Source of the DNA: Oceanospirillum linum
Lineage (GTDB): Bacteria > Pseudomonadota > Gammaproteobacteria > Pseudomonadales > Halomonadaceae
DNA: 64,000 bases
Assembly (NCBI RefSeq): GCF_001995095.2
Contig: NZ_MTSD02000008.1
Coordinates: forward strand, 62,001 to 126,000
Direction: 5' to 3'
This document shows, piece by piece, positions 1-5,985 of the stretch (position 1 is the stretch's first letter; the number at the start of each line of letters is the position of its first letter). The notes under the pieces are model-generated. The model had not been told where the DNA came from. It was given only the letters and a program-made list of their open reading frames with translations, and made no database searches. Both the position numbers and the translations under genes were made by a program.

Positions 1-815
1 CGGGAACCGGGCCATTTTTCACGGGCAGCCACTGCGACAGGCTCAAGGTTTCCGGCATCCATCGCGGCCAGTACACGGGCTTTAGGGTAGCCTTGCGCCA
101 GCGTCTTACCAGTGGCCCAGCCTTCACAGATCAGCGTTGCCGGGGCGGTTGGCGGCATCTGTACAGGTATAAAGTGCTCTGTTTTCCGGCATCCCTTGGT
201 AAACCGCTTACTACCGTCTGGGAATATTGCCTGTAATCCCCATAGTGCCCCGTCTACATCCACAAACGGCAGGAACAGGCGGTTAAGGTGGTCGGCGGGC
301 ATCTGGCCGGGCACTACTCCAACCAATCGAGCAGCGCCACCCGCTCCAATTAGGAAAGGCGGGCCTTCCAGCTTGCGGGGTAAGCTCAGGCCCTTAGCCA
401 ACAGATACGGGTGTTCAGGATCGGCAGGGATTAGCGCCTCTGTGATGCTGGCCGCTTCCCATTGGGCGGCGCTATGTTTTGCGCGGTCTTCCGCTTCCCG
501 TGCCTCCCGTTGCTCCCTGATATGGCGCTTTAACTCTTCCTGCTCCCGAAAGCTCAGGCGGCCCCCTTTGCTGCCGTAGGCCCAGTTTTCATGGTAGCCG
601 GTGCGGTAATTGCCAAAGTAACCAGCGGGATACTGATCCAGATACAAGCGACAGTAACAGGCTTTGTTGCCTCGCTTGCCTTCTGGGTCATCAAAGCGGG
701 TATGGTCGTTCAGGTCGATAGTGTCCGGGGCAGCCCCCATGCTGCGAAGCATGGCGGCTTTAAACGCTTCAATCACTTGTACGGCGGTTGGGGGCTGTTG
801 CTGGCGCTTATTCAT
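1..815 (-). CDS. TOPRIM-domain primase of a P4-like element (partial, C-terminal part off the left edge)
   Basis: Reading the minus strand from an ATG at 815 gives one open frame to the window edge, at least 271 codons, so the gene is cut by the window and not necessarily broken. The N-terminal half is charged. The later part contains LFLPFVDVDGALWGLQ, then SKRFTKG, then CEGWATGKTLAQ; this is the TOPRIM_3 pattern, with the acidic CEG motif, found in primases of satellite phages and integrative elements. It probably primes element replication. The start overlaps the preceding small gene by 8 bases and has a GGAGGG ribosome site, so it is translationally coupled and last in the visible alpA-led operon. 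Whether a helicase domain follows cannot be seen. Confidence 0.82.
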   Translation of the reverse strand, partial: MNKRQQQPPTAVQVIEAFKAAMLRSMGAAPDTIDLNDHTRFDDPEGKRGNKACYCRLYLDQYPAGYFGNYRTGYHENWAYGSKGGRLSFREQEELKRHIREQREAREAEDRAKHSAAQWEAASITEALIPADPEHPYLLAKGLSLPRKLEGPPFLIGAGGAARLVGVVPGQMPADHLNRLFLPFVDVDGALWGLQAIFPDGSKRFTKGCRKTEHFIPVQMPPTAPATLICEGWATGKTLAQGYPKARVLAAMDAGNLEPVAVAAREKWPGS

Positions 816-1080
816 GGCCTCGCCCTCCCTGCTGCTGCGCTTCGCTGATCTCCTCAATACGGGCGGCAACTTCGGCCACCTGATCCGCGATAGCTTCCAA
901 AGCATCCATCATAGAGACGGTTTCATCATCGCTTAAAATGCGTTCGTGGCTCTCAAGGCTGCGCGTGACCAAGCGAGTAATGGCCTGTGTTCCGCTATGG
1001 GCGGTCAGTAGCTTGTTAGCGTAGACCTGCAACAGGTCGGACTGATAACGCTGCTCAGGTGTGGTCTGTGGCTTAGGCAT
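808..1080 (-). CDS. Small acidic hypothetical protein, element operon (90 aa)
   Basis: A 90-residue protein of unknown function. It is predicted mostly helical, with a heptad-like C-terminal half (DALEAIADQVAEVAARIEEI) resembling the end of the 85-aa product at 1648-1905, so the two are probably paralogues. It ends in GGRGHE because its last codons also encode the GGGAGGG ribosome site and the ATG of the primase gene. Its own start overlaps the end of the preceding gene by 8 bases. No enzymatic motif is visible. Its position between AlpA and the primase suggests an early accessory function of the element, which is inference. Confidence 0.7.
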   Translation of the reverse strand: MPKPQTTPEQRYQSDLLQVYANKLLTAHSGTQAITRLVTRSLESHERILSDDETVSMMDALEAIADQVAEVAARIEEISEAQQQGGRGHE

Positions 1081-1363
1081 GGCGGAATCCTCCCTTTTGT
1101 GCTGGTTTCAGGTGCTGGCGCAGCTGTTCATCAAAGTCATAACGGCGGTCTTCCACTTCCTCCGACAGATCAATCAGAGACTCCGATAGGCGCGTCAGGG
1201 CACGGTGTAAACCTCGTTTGTCCCGGTCGCTCAGGTCGTCATTGTCCAGCATCCGAGTAATTGCACCCACGGCAAAGCCAATTTCAACCGCTTTGTTGGT
1301 GTAATCGGGAATTGTGGTTTCAGTGAACCAATACAGGTTGGGTTTCTGCTCAGGATTAGGCAT
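1073..1363 (-). CDS. Small hypothetical protein, paralogue of the next upstream gene (96 aa)
   Basis: A 96-residue protein without a recognised domain. It shares a clear pattern with the 99-aa product at 1356-1655: PDY, then GFAV, R-ML, L--AL-RL--SL-DLSE-VE, then QHL-P and a GG tail, so the two arose by duplication. The start at 1363 is preferred over longer in-frame starts because it has a GGGAGGG site directly upstream and reproduces the 8-base ATGCCTA(A/G) overlap seen at every junction of this operon. It is probably a soluble helical protein. Confidence 0.7.
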   Translation of the reverse strand: MPNPEQKPNLYWFTETTIPDYTNKAVEIGFAVGAITRMLDNDDLSDRDKRGLHRALTRLSESLIDLSEEVEDRRYDFDEQLRQHLKPAQKGGFRHA

Positions 1364-1655
1364 GGCGCGGCCCTCCCTGCTGCAACGGGTTAAGGTGTTG
1401 TTTAATGTCTTCGTTGATCTCGTGGCGCTGATTCTCGACCGACTCTGACAGATCGGTAAGGGAATCACCCAGGCGCTCAAGTGCTGACAGAAGGCATTGC
1501 TTTTCCTCCACGGTCAGTTCGGAACGTTCGGCTAACATCCGGGCGATACCCATTACAGCAAAGCCAGTATCTGAGGCTTTACTGATATAGTCCGGCATCA
1601 CCCTCTCATTGAGAAGGTGAACTTTTTTTGAGGCCAGTTCGTTAAGGCTAGGCAT
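1356..1655 (-). CDS. Small hypothetical protein, paralogue of the 96-aa gene downstream (99 aa)
   Basis: A 99-residue, mostly helical protein of unknown function. It carries the LERLGDSLTDLSESVENQ segment that aligns with LTRLSESLIDLSEEVEDR in the neighbouring gene. The start at 1655 (MPSLNE) is chosen for the GGGAGGG site and the 8-base overlap with the upstream gene. The C-terminus QQGGPRHA is dictated by the ribosome site and start codon of the next gene. The longer in-frame reading back to 1733 lies inside the upstream gene and is unlikely to be used. Confidence 0.7.
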   Translation of the reverse strand: MPSLNELASKKVHLLNERVMPDYISKASDTGFAVMGIARMLAERSELTVEEKQCLLSALERLGDSLTDLSESVENQRHEINEDIKQHLNPLQQGGPRHA

Positions 1656-1905
1656 GGCGCGGCCCTCCCTTGTTGCTCTGGCGGGCTTCATCCAAGCGTT
1701 CGCCAATGGCGGCGGCTTGCGTGGCGATAACATCCAAGCGGGCCAACAGGATCAGGGCATCAGCCTGTGTGATCTCTGGTAACCGCTCCTGTGCTTTGCC
1801 GGTGAACAGGTCGGTCAGTTGCCGAGCGGCCAGCGTGATGCTGTATAGCGTGTAATCAGCCACCTGTGCCGGTGTGGGTTGTGTGCGGTCAGAAGGATTA
1901 GGCAT
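1648..1905 (-). CDS. Small hypothetical protein, element operon (85 aa)
   Basis: An 85-residue helical protein of unknown function. Its second half (LARLDVIATQAAAIGERLDEA) has the same helical register as the end of the 90-aa product at 808-1080, which suggests distant paralogy. The start at 1905 follows a GGGAGGG site and overlaps the preceding gene by 8 bases; the C-terminus is GGPRHA. With the other small genes it forms a polycistron transcribed from alpA toward the primase. Confidence 0.7.
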   Translation of the reverse strand: MPNPSDRTQPTPAQVADYTLYSITLAARQLTDLFTGKAQERLPEITQADALILLARLDVIATQAAAIGERLDEARQSNKGGPRHA

Positions 1906-2386
1906 GGCGCGACCCTCCCTGTGCTGGTTTACGGCAGACAAGCGCCAGCGACAGGCCAGCAAAGACCGAGCGGGCTTGATTCAGGTTTGAGGCGTAACAG
2001 CTCACCATGCGAACGCGATTAAGCGCCGATAGTTTTAAGCCCTTGGGGGCAATTAGAAAGGTGTAGATCATTGAGGAAAAGTCCTTTGTATCTGTGGCGC
2101 TCGGGGCGCTCTCAAGTACAAAGGCGGATCGGGTAGCCGCAAACCAGCGCCACAAAGGACAAGGGCGCAGCTGGGGGCGTTTTCTTTGGCTCCCGACCCA
2201 TACCCCCAAAACAGGGGACACCAGACGGATTGAGGCCGCCTGATAGAAATGGGGGTGTGCTGAATTGTCCTTTGTAGTCATTGGCTGCGGGTGGTTAATC
2301 CGCCAGCTCTGCCAGGTGGTTAATCCGGCAAGGCAGATAGTAGCGGCACCATAGGAAGAATACAAGGCGGGTTTTAGTGGCATCAT
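1898..2386 (-). CDS. Hypothetical protein of the element; start uncertain (162 aa, or 57 aa from 2071)
   Basis: The open frame gives 162 residues beginning at an ATG that overlaps the upstream stop as ATGA, consistent with translational coupling. The N-terminal two thirds have odd composition (Trp, Ser, Arg rich, low complexity around residues 55-90). The last 57 residues, starting at an internal ATG at 2071 (MIYTFLIAPKGLK), look like a compact independent protein with an AAAGGA site upstream. It may be an Ash-like satellite protein with internal initiation, but I cannot confirm that family. The end GGSRHA again comes from the overlapping ribosome site and start codon of the next gene. Confidence 0.5.
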   Translation of the reverse strand: MMPLKPALYSSYGAATICLAGLTTWQSWRINHPQPMTTKDNSAHPHFYQAASIRLVSPVLGVWVGSQRKRPQLRPCPLWRWFAATRSAFVLESAPSATDTKDFSSMIYTFLIAPKGLKLSALNRVRMVSCYASNLNQARSVFAGLSLALVCRKPAQGGSRHA

Positions 2387-2709
2387 TTCAGACCCTCCGG
2401 CATCTGGTACTGACCCAGCAGGGCGCGGGCTTTGGCTTTGCTGCTCTCTTTAAGCGTGTAGCGGGTAAAGTGCGAAACACCACCATCAGGGCGCGGGCGG
2501 CTGGGTTCCCGTGCTTTCTCAAACTCCAAGCCGTGCTTATGGTGTAGCTCGCTGATGGTTGTTGGTAATGCGGTTTCCCAGTACAAAGCGGCCGCCTCTT
2601 TCTTGTTGAGGGATCGCGTCATCAGGTAGTGAAGGGCTATAATGTTCTTGGTTGGTTTTTTAAGACGGGCGGCTTTCTTGGTGGGAGCCGCTTGTTTTTT
2701 ATGTGGCAT
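2383..2709 (-). CDS. Small basic putative DNA-binding protein (108 aa)
   Basis: A 108-residue protein with a Lys/Ala-rich basic N-terminus (about residues 1-22) followed by a segment that reads like a winged helix: LMTRSLNKKEAAALYW as a possible helix-turn-helix and GGVSHFTRYTL as a wing. Proteins of this shape follow alpA in other satellites, so a regulatory or replication-accessory role is plausible but inferred. It starts 15 bases after the alpA stop with a GAGGAG ribosome site, and its stop overlaps the next start as ATGA. Confidence 0.65.
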   Translation of the reverse strand: MPHKKQAAPTKKAARLKKPTKNIIALHYLMTRSLNKKEAAALYWETALPTTISELHHKHGLEFEKAREPSRPRPDGGVSHFTRYTLKESSKAKARALLGQYQMPEGLK

Positions 2710-2724
2710 CGCTTTATCTCCTCG

Positions 2725-2916
2725 TTAGGCAGCGTCTTTGCTGCTGATCTGCTGTTCAATCCATTCCTGAATATCGCTTTCCAGCCATCCGACCCGGCGG
2801 CCACCCAAGGGGATAGACTGCGGGAAGGTTCCCTCTTTCATCCGTGCGTAAATGGTGGAGCGGGTCAGAGCGGTTGTTTGCTCGACTTCTTTCCGGTTCA
2901 GAATGCGTTTTGTCAT
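2725..2916 (-). CDS. alpA: AlpA-family transcriptional regulator / excisionase-like protein
   Basis: A 63-residue MerR-like winged-helix protein with the AlpA family pattern: RKEVEQTTALTRSTIYARM forms the helix-turn-helix (about residues 8-26), then FPQSIPLGGRRVGWLESDI forms the wing, then EWIEQQI. AlpA/Vis proteins of P4-like elements activate or repress element genes and can direct excision by the integrase. It is the first gene of the operon leading to the primase, with an AGAGG site before the ATG. Only 23 bases separate its start from an intrinsic terminator, so its transcript has to read through that terminator unless a cryptic promoter overlaps it. Confidence 0.85.
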   Translation of the reverse strand: MTKRILNRKEVEQTTALTRSTIYARMKEGTFPQSIPLGGRRVGWLESDIQEWIEQQISSKDAA

Positions 2917-2939
2917 GGCGTACCTCTTTTTTCAGGCAT

Positions 2940-2964
2940 AAAAAAACCCGCACGGCGGCGGGTT
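2940..2964 (-). terminator. Intrinsic terminator just upstream of alpA
   Basis: On the minus strand AACCCGC and GCGGGTT form a 7-bp stem, followed by a run of seven T. It lies 23 bases before the alpA start, which makes it a leader terminator for that operon as well as a possible end of upstream transcripts. Confidence 0.8.
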
Positions 2965-2992
2965 CAGTGATTTATGGGTGGGTTTTCAGGCA

Positions 2993-3036
2993 CAAAAAAG
3001 CCCCGACAGGTCAGAGTCTGTAAGGGCTTCGGGGTT
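2993..3036 (-). terminator. Intrinsic terminator 2 of the leader series
   Basis: CCCCGA (3001-3006) pairs with TCGGGG (3029-3034), and the stem is followed on the minus strand by six T. It has the same GGGGCTTTTTTGTG ending as the next two terminators. Confidence 0.65.
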
Positions 3037-3058
3037 GTGGCTGTGGTTTATGATCAGG

Positions 3059-3184
3059 CACAAAAAAGCCCCGGCTACTGGGTAACTAGGGCTGATCTCG
3101 CAACTATCGTCAAGATAGCATTTATGATGCTCAAATGTTAAGAACCTTGCAACCTTTTTCGGCTTTCATCGGTATTACAGGGAT
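3059..3184 (-). repeat. 126-bp direct repeat, copy 1
   Basis: This copy matches 3194-3319 at a constant offset of 135 with only scattered substitutions. On the minus strand it carries a GAGCAT/ATGCT inverted repeat, then a short unstructured stretch, then an intrinsic terminator. In this copy TTAACA and TATCTT sit 18 bases apart and could act as a promoter. Each unit could therefore be a small RNA gene or part of an attenuated leader. Confidence 0.85.
3062..3093 (-). terminator. Intrinsic terminator inside repeat copy 1
   Basis: AGCCC and GGGCT form the stem around a 17-base loop that can itself fold, followed on the minus strand by six T. One base pair is lost compared with copy 2. Confidence 0.65.
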
Positions 3185-3193
3185 GATACCGGA

Positions 3194-3319
3194 CACAAAA
3201 AAGCCCCGGCTACTGGGTAACTGGGGCTGATCTCGCAACTCTCGTCACGATAGCATTTATGATGCTCAAATGTCCGGCACCTTGCAACCTTTTTCGGCCT
3301 TCATCGGTATTACAGGGAT
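3194..3319 (-). repeat. 126-bp direct repeat, copy 2
   Basis: Second copy of the unit at 3059-3184, separated from it by 9 bases. The terminator stem is perfect here (AGCCCC with GGGGCT), while the possible -35 element differs (CGGACA instead of TTAACA), so the copies may not be equally expressed. Confidence 0.85.
3197..3228 (-). terminator. Intrinsic terminator inside repeat copy 2
   Basis: AGCCCC (3202-3207) pairs with GGGGCT (3223-3228) and is followed on the minus strand by six T. It is the first terminator met by transcription coming from the integrase side. Confidence 0.75.
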
Positions 3320-3344
3320 CACACCAGACGTTTTAAAGGCTTAC

Positions 3345-3433
3345 TGTTCCCCCTGTTCCCTCTGCTTTTTTCATGAGGGAACGGCTACAGGCCCCGTGGT
3401 TACTGGCTGTTCCCCGTGTTCCCCCTGTTCCCT
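3345..3433 (-). repeat. GGGGAACA-type iterons at 9-bp spacing, candidate element origin
   Basis: TGTTCCC(C/T) occurs on the plus strand at 3345, 3354, 3408, 3417 and 3426, always in the same orientation and exactly 9 bases apart within each cluster. A near-match in the opposite orientation lies at 3376. The intervening stretch includes a T run. Iterons of related sequence are bound by the replication protein of satellite P4. This element carries a primase gene, so a replication origin is plausible but inferred. Confidence 0.55.
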
Positions 3434-3471
3434 CACAAAAAACCAACATCAGAATAAAACACGGATTATTT

Positions 3472-4707
3472 CTAACCGGCTTTGGCTCCAAAGCTGGCGC
3501 TGATCACGTTACCGGTAAGGGCCTGCGCTTTCAGGTCATCCAGGTAATCGGCCCACCGTTGCATCATCTCGAAACGCTGATTTAAGTGCTTTGTCCGGTT
3601 GTAGGCTCTGCCGTTGGGGTCTTTTACCGCATGTGCCAACTGTTGCTCTATCCACTCCACCCGGAATCCCAGAACCTCATCCAGCAGGGTGCGCGCCATT
3701 GCCCTGAATCCGTGGGCGGTCATAGTGTCGTTATCGTACCCCATAGATCGAAGGGCGGTTCTTACAGCGTTATCTGACATAGGGCGGCTGGCACCACGGG
3801 CAGACGGGAACAGAAACTCCGACCGGTGGCGTGTGTGTAGCGCCAGCTCTTCCAGTATCTCCAAGGATTGCCGTGATAGGGGGATGATGTGCTCCTGATG
3901 GGTCTTTGAGGCTTGCAGCTCGATACGCTTTTCCTCCCAGTTCACCTGATCCCATCGCATGTGGCGCAGCTCACCCGGACGGCAGAACCAGAGGGGTGAT
4001 AAGCGTAGGGCGGCTTTAACAACCGGGGTTGCGTTGTATTCATCAATTGCCACCATCAGGCGGCCAACGTCTTTGGGGTCGGTAATGGCTGCCAGGTGCT
4101 TTTCTTTCGGGCTGGGTAGTGATCCGTCAAGGTCACGGGTGGGGTCACGTTCAGTCCGCCCGGTGGCAATGGCATAACGGAATATCTGTCCGGCGGTCTG
4201 TTTTACCCGGTGGGCGGTTTCTACGGCCTGCCTCTCACTGATGATCTTTTTCAGCACCGTCAGTAACTCGATGGCCTTAATGTCGGATATGGGGCGCTTG
4301 CCAATGTAAGGGAACAGATCGCGTTCTATGGCGCTTTTAGTGCGCTTGCGGTGTTTCTCGCTTTTGTCTGCCATCTTGGTTTCAAACCATTCTAGCGCTA
4401 CCCGTTTAAAGCTGTTGTCTGACTCTTGGTGTTTAATCATCTGGTCTATCTGCTTTTGCATAGATGGGTCTATATGCTCTGCCAGTTGCTGCCTTGCTTT
4501 GTCTCTGGCTGCCCGTGCTTCCTTCAAGCTGACTTCCGGGTAAACGCCAATCGCTAAAACCTTCTCCTTACCTGCAAACCGGTACTTTAAACGCCAGTAG
4601 CGTTTATTGGTCTTGGTGATCAGCAGATAAAGGCCCTTTTCATCAGAAAGTTTGTAGTCCTTCTCTTTTGGCTGTGCTGCGCTTATGGCTTTGGCTGTCA
4701 GTGGCAT
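3472..4707 (-). CDS. int: P4-type tyrosine recombinase (integrase)
   Basis: A 411-residue site-specific recombinase that inserts and excises the element. The N-terminal arm-binding DUF4102 region covers about residues 1-85, a core-binding SAM-like region about 100-185, and the catalytic domain 205-390. Catalytic residues visible are R243 (CRPGELR), K268, H332-x-x-R335 (AHGFRAMARTLL), H359 and the nucleophile Y369 (GRAYNRT). The start at 4707 (MPLTAKAIS) is used because it is the normal family start; the open frame extends back to 4989 but that part lies in the tmRNA gene. It lies next to the ssrA 3' end, its expected attachment site. The gene appears intact. Confidence 0.95.
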   Translation of the reverse strand: MPLTAKAISAAQPKEKDYKLSDEKGLYLLITKTNKRYWRLKYRFAGKEKVLAIGVYPEVSLKEARAARDKARQQLAEHIDPSMQKQIDQMIKHQESDNSFKRVALEWFETKMADKSEKHRKRTKSAIERDLFPYIGKRPISDIKAIELLTVLKKIISERQAVETAHRVKQTAGQIFRYAIATGRTERDPTRDLDGSLPSPKEKHLAAITDPKDVGRLMVAIDEYNATPVVKAALRLSPLWFCRPGELRHMRWDQVNWEEKRIELQASKTHQEHIIPLSRQSLEILEELALHTRHRSEFLFPSARGASRPMSDNAVRTALRSMGYDNDTMTAHGFRAMARTLLDEVLGFRVEWIEQQLAHAVKDPNGRAYNRTKHLNQRFEMMQRWADYLDDLKAQALTGNVISASFGAKAG

Positions 4708-4709
4708 CT

Positions 4710-4806
4710 GTACCCCCAGTGAATAGCTATTTGGGGGTATCGGTTTTCTCTGGTGGGAAATGTACCCCCAAAAATACCCCCGCATACCCCCGGATATTGG
4801 GGGTAT
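4710..4806. promoter_or_regulatory. Six TACCCCC octamers upstream of the integrase: candidate arm-type/AlpA sites
   Basis: (A/G)TACCCCC occurs at 4710-4717, 4762-4769, 4774-4781 and 4784-4791, and as its complement GGGGGTAT at 4733-4740 and 4799-4806. Six copies in 97 bases between the attachment site and the int start fit binding sites for the integrase N-terminal domain, AlpA/Xis, or both. The first copy overlaps the int ribosome-site region, so binding could also repress int. Confidence 0.6.
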
Positions 4807-4836
4807 GTGTCGGGACTCATAGGAATACAGTATAAA

Positions 4837-4862
4837 CAAAAAAGCCCGCAGGGTGCGGGCTT
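4837..4862 (-). terminator. Intrinsic terminator following ssrA, on the element side of the attachment site
   Basis: AGCCCGC and GCGGGCT form a 7-bp stem (4843-4861) followed on the minus strand by seven T with one break. It lies 35 bases beyond the tmRNA 3' end and should end the ssrA transcript before it enters the element. Confidence 0.8.
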
Positions 4863-4896
4863 GAAAGAACTTCTGGGAAGTCCTCGGTACTATGTT

Positions 4897-4921
4897 TGGT
4901 GGAGGTGGGGGGAGTCGAACC
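4897..4921. other. Probable attachment site: 3' end of ssrA
   Basis: The T-arm and acceptor end of tmRNA is the known target of many P4-type integrases, and the integrase gene lies next to it on the downstream side. The gene is complete through CCA, as expected when the crossover restores the target. The partner copy is not in the window, so it should lie left of position 1; the exact core cannot be defined from one copy. Confidence 0.55.
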
Positions 4922-5255
4922 CCCGTCCGCCAGTCCTCTGCCATCGGCTCTACATGCTTAGTTTCGTTTTTTAGTTTAACGCCTGGCACTCCAACGAACA
5001 GGATTGCCTAGCGCGAGTCTCTAAAAGTTTTAGAAGCGCGGCCTGAGACGGACGTTGCTTCGAGCCTGTTTCGCGGGCTCATACCTCGTCTAGAAGATAC
5101 AGGCATCTTCCGTCTGAGGGAGCAGCAATTAAGCTGCTAGAGCGTAGTTTTCGTCGTTTGCGACTATAAAATTGTAACGCTGGATTTACGAGATACGTTA
5201 CCCTCTCGACATGCACCTCAGGGTTTGAAACCGGCGTCGAAGCCATGTCACCCCC
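4897..5255 (-). ncRNA. ssrA: tmRNA (10Sa RNA), trans-translation
   Basis: The minus strand from 5255 begins GGGGGUGAC and ends at 4897 with CACCUCCACCA; these ends pair as the alanine acceptor stem, and the UUCGAC T-loop is present. The internal frame at 5161-5129 starts at a GCA resume codon and encodes the tag ANDENYALAA followed by UAA, close to the proteobacterial consensus. tmRNA with SmpB frees stalled ribosomes and tags the unfinished protein for proteolysis. At 359 nt it has normal length. It is immediately downstream of smpB on the same strand. Confidence 0.97.
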
Positions 5256-5312
5256 AAAGAAGTGGGGCATTCTAACAGAATTCCCCTTTGATTGCCTAAT
5301 TATAAGGCTATC

Positions 5313-5795
5313 TTATCCTGCGTGTTCACGCACAATGCGTTGTTTCTGGCGACCCCAGTCACGGTCTTTCTCGGTCGCGCGTTTGTCGTGCAGTTTTTTA
5401 CCGGTTACCAGTGCGATCTCGCATTTTACTTTGTTATTTTTCCAGTACAGAGCGGTTGGCACACAGGTGTGACCTTTCTGCTGAATTGCTGCAAAGATTT
5501 TAGCGATCTCTTTCTTATGAAGTAAGAGCTTCCGGTTGCGGGTTGGTTCCGCAAGAACATGGGATGAAGCGCTGATCAATGGGGTAATGTGCGCACCCAT
5601 CAGCCACACTTCTCCTTTGTGCATAATGACGTAGCCCTCAGTAATCTGGACTTTGCCTGCACGGAGACTTTTTACTTCCCATCCACCCAGGGACAAACCC
5701 GCCTCGAACTTTTCATTGATATGAAATTCATGGCGTGCACGTTTATTCAGGGCGATGGTTGAGCTGGTTGCTTTTGCTTTCTGTTTCTTAGCCAT
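5313..5795 (-). CDS. smpB: SsrA-binding protein SmpB
   Basis: A 160-residue partner of tmRNA that delivers it to stalled ribosomes. The conserved beta-barrel segments are visible: [12 protein letters not shown] near the start, [18 protein letters not shown] at about 38-55, and the [20 protein letters not shown] tail that folds in the empty mRNA channel. It has the family's usual length and a typical start. It lies 57 bases upstream of ssrA on the same strand, so the two partners of the system are adjacent. The spacer contains a TAGAAT element that may be the ssrA -10 box. Confidence 0.97.
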   Translation of the reverse strand: MAKKQKAKATSSTIALNKRARHEFHINEKFEAGLSLGGWEVKSLRAGKVQITEGYVIMHKGEVWLMGAHITPLISASSHVLAEPTRNRKLLLHKKEIAKIFAAIQQKGHTCVPTALYWKNNKVKCEIALVTGKKLHDKRATEKDRDWGRQKQRIVREHAG

Positions 5796-5985
5796 AGATC
5801 TTATTATAAGGCTAAGAAAGGCAAAGGGCTATCAGGCGAAACCGTTAAAAATCAAAATCATGCTACAATTCTGCCTTTAAGTGGACAGTAGCTTCTGTTG
5901 CTGCCCGATTTTGCTACCGATTTGACCTGTTTGCTGTCGGTTTTCCCCCGGCAGGGTCAAGATGAAGAGAGCGAGAGCGTCATAA

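Larger units (their letters stand above)
2917..3471. other. 555-base non-coding control segment between integrase and alpA
   Basis: No credible gene lies here. Reading with the operon (minus strand) it contains two clusters of GGGGAACA-type iterons, a 126-bp sequence present twice, and four intrinsic terminators in series, all oriented toward alpA. The short frames across it are accidental; one is a CSPCS-type reading of the iterons. The layout suggests a replication-control and transcription-attenuation region for the alpA-primase operon. Confidence 0.7.

Noticed and set aside
112-936. Plus-strand open frames of 85-155 codons at 112-579, 591-848 and 664-936
   Set aside because: They lie opposite the TOPRIM primase and its coupled upstream gene, have no ribosome sites, and have Ser/Arg/Cys-rich composition typical of antisense frames.
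2990-3230. Repeated GGGGCTTTTTTGTG ends as a possible CRISPR array
   Set aside because: Only four short ends with variable spacing, each part of a terminator hairpin; no uniform repeat-spacer pattern and no cas genes.
3270-3503. Plus-strand frame with a CSPCSL-type repeat
   Set aside because: The repeat is just the translation of the 9-bp iterons in one frame; no start signal and it runs into the end of the integrase gene.
1-4896. A second copy of the tmRNA 3' end that would mark the other attachment site
   Set aside because: Reading for the T-arm/acceptor sequence found only the one at 4897-4921, so the partner must be outside the window.
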